Of a DNA stretch of 64,000 nt, positions 25,885 to 36,500 are shown piece by piece. Source of the DNA: a virus; the IMG/VR virus record IMGVR_UViG_3300013102_000003, positions 104,557-168,556 of that record; one strand, written 5' to 3'. Position 1 is the stretch's first letter. Each line of letters starts with the position of its first letter. Below the pieces are notes generated by a model. That model saw only the letters and a program-made list of their open reading frames with translations, did not search any database and had not been told where the DNA came from. A program made the position numbers and the translations under genes.

Positions 25885-27534
25885 ATGGCAAAATCCATTC
25901 TCGATAGACGCAACTCTTCACAGCCGCCCGCTCAGACTCTGGCCCCCGCTGTTCTTGCCTATAACACACCACGCCCCATCACGGCGTCGGCTGCTAGAAT
26001 AGACATGAAGAATAAGAAGGAAGTTGACGCTATCAACAAGCGTCGTCTGGCGGACGTCTGGCAGGAGCACGCGTGGGAGTACTATGACCTCATTGGCGAA
26101 ATCAAGTACAGCGCCAACCTTGTGGCATCGATCACTTCCCGTGTCAACCTCTACGTAGGCTATGTAGAGGACACTGCCGACGTTCCGTCAGACATCGAAG
26201 ACGTAGACAAGCTTGACGAGGCCTTCAAGCAGCAGGCAGAAGACATCCTCTACATGCTGGAATCCGGCAACGGCGGAACGGCTGGCCTGCTCCGCAATGC
26301 TGCCCTGAACCTCTTTATCGCTGGCGAGTGCTGGCTGGTCAACGAACCGGCACGCTTCTCCACCGGAGAGCCGTCCAAGTTCCAGATCCGCAGTGTTCAG
26401 GAAATCGTCACCATGGGCCGCAACTCACAGGTTGCCATCAAGCCGCGCCGTGACTCCAAGCCCGCAGAATACATCCCACTCCCAGCCAACGGATTCGCGT
26501 CCCGCATCTGGCGCAACCACGGACGCTTCTCCGATGAGGCAGATTCCTCGATCCGTGGTATCCTAGACATCTGTGACCAGCTACTCATTCTGGACCGCGC
26601 CGCATCTGCTGCCGCCAAGTCCCGCATGAACGCTGGTATCCTCTTCGTCCCTGACGGCCTCTCCAATGTGGCTCAGGCGGACGGAGATCTTGGCGTACCC
26701 GGAGAGATGGCAGATTTGTCAGACGACATTCAGGAATCCTTTGAGGAAGAACTGATCGCCGGTCTGATCTCGCCCGTCGAAGACATCACCTCAGCAGCAT
26801 CCCTTGTCCCTACCGTCATCCGTGGTCCGGAAGACCTAGGCGAGAAGATCCGCCACATCCCGCTAGAGCGCTCCGTGGACCCACAGCTAAACGGACGCGG
26901 CGAGCGCCTGCTTGACCGCATCCTGTCCGGTCTGGACATCCCCAAGGACGTTGCAGCCGGTATGTCCAACGTGAAGTACTCCAACGCTATCATCATCGAA
27001 GAGCAGCTTTACAAGGCCCACATTGAGCCTCTGATCCTCCTGATTGCCGACTCCCTCACCATTGGCTTCCTACGCCCAGCGCTCCGTGCACAGGGCTGGC
27101 CGGAGAATTTGGTAAACCGTGCCGTTGTATGGTACGATCCTTCTGCGATTAGTGCGAAGCCGTCAAAGGCTGAAGCAGCTACCACGCTCTACAACATGAA
27201 GATCATTAGCTCCGAAGCAGTGCTTCGCGCTCATGGTTTCACACCGGCTGACGCTCCGTCCGATATGGAACGTGCTCAGCGCATGGCTGAAGAGCGAGCA
27301 ATGATTTCTGACGCAATGTCCGAAACACTTCTGTCCTCCATCATCCCGGAGGAACTGAAGAATCAGGCAAGGGAGCAAGCCCTTGCAAATTCAGATCCAG
27401 CCAGTGCCAACGCGCTCCAGACTGCCATCGGTGGTGAGCCTGCTGCGCCGGAAGCAGTGGCCCCATCTGATACAATGGAACAACCCGCAATAACAAGTAA
27501 TGAGCAAGCCCCTCCGACACTGATGGAGCCTTAA
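25885..27534 (+). CDS. Portal protein, 549 aa
   Basis: Length, position before head genes and sequence character fit an actinophage portal: helical N-terminal region with ADVWQEHAWEYYDLIGEIKYSANL, a middle beta region (WLVNEPARF...RSVQEIV) and a helical crown with PLERSVDPQLNGRGERLLDRILSGLDIPKDVAAGM. The last 60 residues are a flexible Pro/Ala/Glu tail. The portal forms the dodecameric ring for DNA packaging and exit. A possible promoter for the next gene (TGATACAAT, -10 at 27471-27476) lies near its end. Confidence 0.9.
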   Translation: MAKSILDRRNSSQPPAQTLAPAVLAYNTPRPITASAARIDMKNKKEVDAINKRRLADVWQEHAWEYYDLIGEIKYSANLVASITSRVNLYVGYVEDTADVPSDIEDVDKLDEAFKQQAEDILYMLESGNGGTAGLLRNAALNLFIAGECWLVNEPARFSTGEPSKFQIRSVQEIVTMGRNSQVAIKPRRDSKPAEYIPLPANGFASRIWRNHGRFSDEADSSIRGILDICDQLLILDRAASAAAKSRMNAGILFVPDGLSNVAQADGDLGVPGEMADLSDDIQESFEEELIAGLISPVEDITSAASLVPTVIRGPEDLGEKIRHIPLERSVDPQLNGRGERLLDRILSGLDIPKDVAAGMSNVKYSNAIIIEEQLYKAHIEPLILLIADSLTIGFLRPALRAQGWPENLVNRAVVWYDPSAISAKPSKAEAATTLYNMKIISSEAVLRAHGFTPADAPSDMERAQRMAEERAMISDAMSETLLSSIIPEELKNQAREQALANSDPASANALQTAIGGEPAAPEAVAPSDTMEQPAITSNEQAPPTLMEP

Positions 27535-27538
27535 ATAC

Positions 27539-30500
27539 ATGGCATGGAATATTAGCAAGGCCAAGCGCCAAGCGCTCGTAAAGCTACAGCTACGAGATAA
27601 AAACGGTAAGTTTATCGAGATGGGCGGCGGGGTCAAGTGGTACTCCAGCCGTCTCAAGAAGGTAATCTCCGGTACCGTCGTTGGTACCAAGGGCGAGAAC
27701 GCTCTGGTTCGTCTGCACAAGGAGAACCCAACACACGAACCAGCGCTGGTTTCTGTGCCTGCCCGCAGCATCGAGCCTATCGATGCCAAGGCCACTCTTC
27801 CCGGAAAGGGAGAGAAGTCCAACCTTGACACGCCCGAGTTCGAGAAGCCCGAAGCTGTTGGCAAGATCAAGGGCGACGACGCAGAAGTTGACCCGAACAC
27901 CGAGTCCGACCACGAGAAGTCGGTCTCCGAGGTCTCCCCTGAGGAAATGCGGGCCATGCCCAAGGGTACAGTTCTGCGCTCCTTCAAGGGCCAGATGGCT
28001 GGATTCATCAAGCAGGACGGCGACAACTGGGAGCACATTCTCTCCAACGGTACCCCGTCAGGCAACGTCTCCACATCTGCATCCATCAAGAACACTGACA
28101 CTTTCCAGAACCACGTCTTCAGCCCGGAAGGCACACCCATTGCAGCGCCCCACGACGGCGGCAATGGTAACTCCGGCGACTCCGGAAACGGTGGCTCTGG
28201 AGACGGCCCTGACAAGCCAACCGGCGACGATGACTCAGCCGAGAACTACTCGATCTCTGAGACCTCAGACGGCAACACCTACATCTCCAAGAAGGACGGT
28301 TCGGAGCTTTACAGCCCTGCCCGCGAACTTCAGGTAGGCGACGAAGTCTTCGCCCCTGCCGGTGCGGATGAGACCAAGCCGTTCTCCATTGGCCGCAACT
28401 GGGCCACCAAGGGTGCCGAGCGACTGAACAATGACGGCCCGAAGCTGGGTAAGGTCATTGCCGTTGAAGGCGACCGCTACGCCGTTGTCCAGATGGCCGG
28501 TGGACACACCATCCCTGACCGCCGCAACCCGGATGAGCAGACCGATACCGTAACCATCGGCCTCTCCAACCGTGTCATCAAGGCGACTCCCGGACTCAAG
28601 GAAGCTCTAGGCGACAAGCTGGGCGACACCAACTACGGTGACCGCCCGTCTGACGAGGATCAGGAAATCACCCCGAACGACCCAGCGGCACAGTCTGATC
28701 ACGAGGGCCGCGAGGCAACTCCGGAACAGATCGCTGAAGAGGACGCACAGGGTGCTGCCCCGGAACAGGAACAGGCTCCTGAAGCCGTTGACCCGAAAAC
28801 TGCCAAGGCTGTTCTGACCCACCGCATTACCGGTGCTGCCAAGGATGAGCTTGAGTTCGGTATCGAGAACATGGAATCGGACGGTGTCGATCCCGGTATC
28901 CGCATGTCCGGAAGCAAGGCGGAAGTCTATGACGTAGACAAGGCCATCTTCACTGTGGACGGACCTCTCGGTGTCCTCGATGACAACCTTATGGACAATG
29001 TTTATCAGGGTTCGCACAAGGCCATTGCCAAGGCACAGCAGCGTGGTCTTCAGCGTTTCCGTGATGTCCTGACCAAGCACAAGGGCGAGAAGCCTGCCAA
29101 AACCGAAGCAGCGCCCGAAAAGCCTGCCGATGAGGGCAACGCACCACAGCCCGAGGCACCTAACGCCCCTGAAGCCCCGCAGAGCGCCCCGGAAGCTGCC
29201 CCAGCACCGGAAACCCCTGAGAACGCTGACAAGCCCTCAGAGGACGCTCCAAAGGCTCCGGAGCAGGCACCAGCGCCCGAAGCACAGGCTCCGGAAGCTG
29301 ACGCGCCCGCAGAAGCACCAAAAGAGGCCCCGACCACGGCTGCAACTCCTTCCAAGGCCATCGTTGAGGGTGTCGGACGTGTCGAACAGGACATGGAAGA
29401 CATCGACAGCAGCAACCTTCAGGGCGAAGAACTCGCTGCTGCCCTTGAAGAGGCTAAGTACTCCTTCAACGACGCCAACGGTGAGCAGTGGACTGTCTCT
29501 GCCGACCGTGCTGGTGAGGGCGACTGGAGCTACAACCTGACCGATCAGGAGGGCAGCGACAAGGGTAACTGGATCGCCGCCAACTACGACGGTTCGGCTG
29601 AGATCGCCAAGGACATCGAGAAGACTGTCAATGGTGGCGCAGCCTCACGCGCAGAACCAGCCGCAGAGGCAAAGCCTGAAGCTGACGCCCCGACCCCTGA
29701 TGCACCGGAATCCTACAACGAGAACGGTCTGACGGCTGAGGAACAGGCTCAGGTCACGGCGTACGGACGCATGATTGGCCGCGCTGAGTCAGCCGGTCAG
29801 TTCGAACGTGCCGACGCATTGTCCGGACAGCTTGCCGATCTGGTTGCCAAGGGCGAATCCCGCAAGAACGGATCTGACTCTAAGGACTCAGCACCCGCTG
29901 AGAAGCCCGCAGAGGCCCCTCAGAGCGCCCCGGAGGCCCCCAAGGCCAACGTGTCACTGGACGACCTTGAGAAGCAGGCCAAGGCTGACGGGGACACTGT
30001 CCTCTACCATGGCGGTCTACCTGAGGGCACGACCCTCGACGGCATCGACCTCAACCGCAATGGAACTCAGCAGAACAGGCGTGGACAATCCTACGGAGGG
30101 TTCTACCTCACCGACGAGTCCTCCAAGAGTTGGTCTGACAAATACGCCAAGGAGCGTAACGGTGTCATGCACGGCTTCGCCATCGACAAGAACGCCCGAA
30201 TCGATGACCGTGGAAGCGAGCAGATCGACCGCATCTCCGCAGAGGACCGTGCCAAAGCTGCCGAGACCTCCGATATCATCAAGGGTAAGGACCTTCTCGG
30301 GCGTACCCAGTATGTTATCCTCAACAAGGATGTCGTCAAGGGTGTTGGTGAAACCAACATCAAGGAGGACAAGGCCTCTGAAAACGCCCCAGACGCTCCC
30401 ACGGCCTCAAAGCCTGAAGCAGCCCCAGAGTCTGCCCCTGAAGCACCTGAATCCGCTTTCCTCAACGGATACGACATTGACGCGGACTCCGAACTGGGTA

Positions 30501-33500
30501 CTGTCGAGCGTGACGTGGACGGTCAGGACTTCACGATGATGAACACCAGCCGGGACCTGCTCAACGCACTTCCGGTTGGCTCTACCGTTACCACACTCGA
30601 CCCTGAAAAGATGGACGCCGGTCAGCCTGTCGTCAAGGCTGGCCCGAACACTTGGGGACGCTCTCGCTCACTGGGTGACCACACTTGGGATATCTTTGCA
30701 GATAACCAGATGCTAGAGTATGGTGTACACACAGGTATCCGTATGCCTGACCACGCAGAGAACGACTTCACCCCTCAGGAGCTTGCGGACATTAACAGGC
30801 AGGCCGAGAGGGAGCGTGCTGAGGAAGCGGCATCTGAAAAGCGCTACCAGCAGAGGCAGACAGAGCGCGAAGCCAAGCAGAACGCGACCCCTGTTGATGA
30901 AGCAACCCCTGAGGCAACTCCTGCCCCCACACAGGCACCGCTTGTCCGTGGCGAGCAGGGAGAGATCAAGCTGTCAGGTGTCCGCAAGCAGACCAAGCGC
31001 GACGACAAGTCCACACAGCACGTCAAGACTCTTGACAAGCTTGAGGAAGGTGATAGAGTAAGCCACACGAACGCCCGTGGAGAGAAGTCTACCTACCAGA
31101 AGCACGCTGACGGTACTTGGGACGAGATTGACCCCAACGACGAGTTCCCTGAGGACAGCCCCATCCGTGAGGCCATCCCCGCATCGGAAATCGCTGACAT
31201 TCACAAGCGTGGAGACCTCAAGGTCACCAAGGCTGGCGAAGAGGAACAGGTTGACGCTCCTGCACAGGCACCAGCACCGGAACAGGCTCCAGAAGCCGCT
31301 CCGGCACCTGACGCTGCCCCGGAAACGGACGCAACACCAGAAGCTGACGCCCCGGAAGAGGTAAAGTACTCCAGAATCCTCGCGCCGGATGTACGCCGTA
31401 CGGTCAGCAACTACGCTAACGAGCATGGCGACGACGCTGGTTTCCGTGTTGTGAACGGCAGCACAATCGAGGTCACAGATCTCGATAAGGCTCAGCAGGC
31501 ATTCAGGGACATGGTATCGGAACTCGATCAGCCCGGTACAAGCCGTGCAGCGAACATTAGCAGGAACCGCGTTCAGCGCGAGGCCCGTGCTATGCTTGTA
31601 CGTTTGAACACCGAGATCGAGAACAGGGATCGTGACAATTCCAAGGCACAGCCTGTGAACGGTGATCCGGACTTCACTCCGATTGACGGCAAGGTCACTG
31701 TACAGCCAGACGGTAGCCAGAAGTTCACATCTACCAAGACAAAGCGTGATGAGGCCAAGAAGGCTCAGGAAGAGGCTGGACAGGAACCGTCAGACGTTCA
31801 GGATGCTGAGCTTGATGACAACGCGCCCGAGCAGGAGAAGGTTGACCCTATCTCCGATGAGCAGGCTGGGCGTGTCCTTGAGTCTCTGACCGCAGAGAAC
31901 CCTCTTCCGGAGGGCATCGAGCGCCACGTTCCAGAGGCAGTTGAGGGTGAGGATTACGCTCCGACCCAGCAGCAGCAGGACGTTATTGACGCCGTTCTCG
32001 GCGGATTGAACACTCTTGTTCAGGCTAAGGCCGGTGCCGGTAAGACTTCCACGCTTCGTGCAATCGCACGCCGCTTGAAGCTCACCCGTCCGGATGCTAA
32101 GATTGGCTACATTGCGTTCAACAAGTCGGTTCAGCTTGAGGCCAACGGGTCCATGCCAAACAACACTGAGGCCCGTACAGGGCACTCTATTGCCATGGCA
32201 TGGGCACAGGAGTGGATGCAGAAGCGTCTCGCTCCGAAAACTCTCCAGAACCCGACTGGGTCCCTTAGCCGTCCGTCTGACTGGGCCGATCACCTAGGCA
32301 TCCACACCACTCTTGACAACAATGGCAAGGCGTTCGCTACGAACAGTCAGGCCATGGCGGTCAAGCGCACTCTGGACACCTACGCGTTCAGCGGTGATGA
32401 CAATATTGGTGCCCACCACCTTCCGGAATCCGTCAAGGAGATGCCAGAGCACATTCAGGACGCCGTCCTAGACTTTGCTTCTGCCGCATGGTTTGACATG
32501 AAGGATCGCAACGGTAAGCTTCGCATGACCCTTGACCAGATCCGCAAACAGTGGGCACTTTCCCGTCCGGACTTCTCCAAGCCCGGTTCTGGACTTTCCC
32601 GCCCTGTTAGTGTATTGTTCCTTGATGAGGCTCAGGACACACCTCCTGTTCTCGCCAAGGTCATTGCTGACCAGAAGAACGTCCAGAAGGTCATCGTTGG
32701 TGACGCGGATCAGGCTATTTACGGCTTCACCGGAGCAACGGACTACCTGTCCGAAGCTGAGGGTGATGTTGAGCTTCCGCTGAACAAGTCGTGGCGTTTC
32801 GGCCCTGCCGTTGCCGACATGGGTAACCGATTCCTTCAGATTGCAGAGTCTCCACAGCGTGTCGTTGGCGGCGGCGATTCCAAGATCGTTGAGAACATGC
32901 AGGATGCTGACGCTGTGCTTGTCCGCTCCAACGGTGGCATGCTTGGCGAGATCGGCAGTGAGCTTGAGCGCGGACGTGTCGTGGGCGTTTCCGAGAAGAC
33001 CAAGGATGACCTGAAGTCTCTCATTGCGACTGCACGTTACCTCCGTGACGGTGGCCGCGCACCTCGCTCGCTGCATGAAGATCTTGCTGACTTCCACTCT
33101 TGGGGGGAATTCATGCAGGAAGTGGACAGGGGCGACGACCAGAACCTTGCCAAGATTGCGCGTATGATTGATACGTTCGGCCTTGACAAAATGGATGAAC
33201 TGATTGATAGTGTAGTAGCTACTGGCGGATCTGTGTTCAACGCCATCACCTTTGAGGACCACCCTACGGTCGGCCTCATTGCTCGCGGTGACACCTTCCC
33301 AGCTAGGACGTTCATGCGAGATGCCGGGTTCCGCTGGGTCAATGACCCTAGTGGAGCTATCATCCCGGCTGGCCGTAACAATGCCGGACAGCGAGAGAAG
33401 GTTTGGGCTGCTGCGGGTACGCCTGCCGAGCGTCAGGCCAAGCTTGATCGTGCCAAGGAACTTGGCGCATCGACTGAGCCGGATGTTGTGATCTCGACCG

Positions 33501-36500
33501 CGCACAAGGCCAAGGGCCTTGAGTGGGATCGTGTCCGCATCGGTGATGACTTCTGGGCACCAAAGGTTGACCCGGATACCGGCGAAGTGGAGATGGTAAA
33601 GCCTGAAGAGCTTCGCCTGAACTACGTTGCCGTGACTCGTGCTGCCAAGGAACTTGATCTGGGTTCCCTCGCGTGGGTATTGGATCACTCTGATGAGAAC
33701 GGCGGGATCGTCCCGAGCGCCACTGAAAAGGACGTTACTCCTTCCCTCCAGTCGGGAGACGAGGACCGTACAAAGTCCCCTGTCAAGTCGGCTCCGGAAG
33801 AAGTTGCGCCTGAAGAGGCACCTGCTCTGGTAGAACCAGATGTGGCTCCGGAACCTGAAGTTGCACCTGAGCCGGAAAACCCGTACAATGAGAACGGCCT
33901 CACAGACGTTGAGCAGTCTACACTAGACTACGCTAACCGTCGTCTGGACCGTGCCCGTCAGGGTAGCGACACCGCAAGCATCGATGATCTGGAACGTGAA
34001 GTCAACAACATCATGGAACACGGGGAGCGCCGCAACGCTGGCGAGACCCTTCCTGAGTACGATCCTGAGCCAATCAGGGACGAAGCTGAGGAAGTTCCTG
34101 AGGTTGAAGACGCTCCGGCAACAACTGAACACATACCAATGGGTCGCCGTACCCGTCGTGACTACAGCGGTGTCATCCTCAAGGATGCCAACGGTGCTGA
34201 GCTTTCACACGGCGATATGATCGGTCACAGGACTCACGGACCAGTCCAGATCACTGGAATGACTCCGGCATCTGGCCGTGTCCAGTTCATCAACCCTAAG
34301 ACCGGACACACCGGCTCTGTTGACACAAGCCGTGTAACCCGTATCGATGCTTCGGCTCCTGAGGCGGCTACACCTGAGACACCTTCGGCTGGTATTCCGG
34401 ATGTTCCGGGTACCCTCTTCATTGATCCGGCAACGGGCAAGAAGGCGTTCATTGACAAGCATGGTAACATGGTTGTCAAGGGAGATCGTGTCGTTGACTC
34501 TAGGAACGGAAACGCTGGCGAAGTTGTCGGTGTTTATCGTGCTGCTGACGGTGGAGCATGGCCTGCCATCAAGTTTGATGGGGAGGCCGGAGGACCGCGC
34601 CGTGTCAAGGGTCACCTTGTTCACAAGGAAGGTTCGGAAGAAACTTCTCCTGCCCCTGAGGCTCCTGTTACACCTGAGGTAGCTCCGGCTCCTGAAGCTC
34701 CTAGCGCCCCTGAGGCTCCGAGTGCTCCGGAAGTACCGGAGACCGTTGTAGACGCCCCTGAGGCGGCTCCAGCGGATGCTCCGAGTGGCAGATCACTTAC
34801 AGGCACGAGGACAGAAATCCACAATGCCTTGAATGCTGCTCCAATTGGATCGACAGTGCTCAACACCATGAATGGTAGAGTTCTGACGAAGCTACAGGAC
34901 AACGTCTGGGGAAGTGACGGCGTGGGAAGCCACACCAGCTTGGACCTTGCCCGTTCGGCATCTATCGCTCAGGTCCAGAACCCGTTCGAGATTACCCTTG
35001 CCGAGGCGGCACCTAGCGCTCCGGAGGTAACTCCGACTGTAGATGCTACACCGGCTGGGCCGTCCACGCCAGTATCTCCGCAAGGCCCAGTAAGTGTGCA
35101 GCTAGGCCAGAGTGAAAGCGAGAGGTTGGATGCCATCCTCAACGCACCAATCGGTTCGACCCTACGTGGAGCCAACTCCCTTAGAACATACACTAAGAGG
35201 GATGACGACGAGTGGTTCTCGGATACAGGTGTGACATCTGTACCGTGGACAAACTCAGAGATGGCTGGAATTTCGGACCCGACAAGTGCTCGTGGTGTCA
35301 CAACGCTGACAACACCTACAGCACCCGACGCCCCCGTGGCACCTTCGCCTGAGACTGTGGCTCCGGTACGTCTTCAAGGCTTTACGGCTATCGCACCCGA
35401 CACCGCACTCCCCGGAGACGTTGTTGGTCGTCGTGATGTGTTGTCAAATGCTCCGATTGGCACTAAGCTGGGCGGACCTAGTGGCACTTTTATGGAGAAG
35501 GTCGGACCAGATGAGTGGCACAACGCGGCAATGGATCACCGATGGACCAGCCAAGATGTTGCACTTCTCTCCACTTCTGGAGGGTGGACGCTTAATCCGT
35601 CTGGCGTTGCAACGCAGCCAGAGGGCACACTTCCGGCAGATCCCGCAGAGAGGCTAAGTTTCGTTGAGGGGCTTCACGAAGGATCTACCCTCTCCAGAAA
35701 TGGTCTGAAGTTTACCAAGATTGGGCCAAACCAATGGAAGTCTGACTTCACTGGCACCATTTACGGTGACAATGATATGGCTGATCTGGGAAGGGAGAAC
35801 TACGGAAGCTGGAATGTCGTTGCCGCAGAGAAGGCAGTTGAGCCGGAAGGAATTCACCCCGGACTGCCGGATGGTTCATTCCTTCCAAACTCTGAGGGAT
35901 CGACTACAGGACTACGTAGGGTTGGCGCTGACCGCTGGGAGATGATCCGCAACGGAGAATCAACCGGTCGATTCAGCAATGATGAGACTGCACAGATGTT
36001 GATGGACATGAACGGCACGACAGTTCAGGCTCCACCTCCCGTAGCCTCTCCAAAGGTCGATTTTGGGCCAATGGATTTCGGTATATCTAACTTCCCCGGA
36101 GGTAAATCATTCGGTGATTGGATTCTCGAAAATCAGGGGGATTTCTCCAACCTGACCATTGACCAGAAGCAGGCGGTCAAGGATAGCTACAAGGCATTCA
36201 TTGAGCACCTAAACACTAGACTGCCGGAAGGTGTCAGGGCGGAACAGAGCGGGTCCATCTCGTTCGGTTCCACTAACATGCGCCACTCCATGGCTTTCTA
36301 CAAGGGCAATGTGCACCTTGGAAACGCTGACCGAGACTTTAACGCCAATTACTTCGATGCACGTACTGGCGCAAGAGTATCGCATGTACACCACTCGCTC
36401 TACCAGATCTCCGATCAGGGTGGCGGAATTTCTTCGGCATTCCTGAAGGCTTCAAAGGAACTCTACAGGCAGATGGGTGTGGATCGAATCACTATCCATG

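Noticed and set aside
27391-28215. Long minus-strand open frames across the portal/giant, capsid and tape-measure genes (for example 27391-28215, 32468-33688, 42488-43450, 51481-52425)
   Set aside because: They mirror the codon bias of the plus-strand genes, carry no SD or promoter and encode low-complexity, biased sequences.
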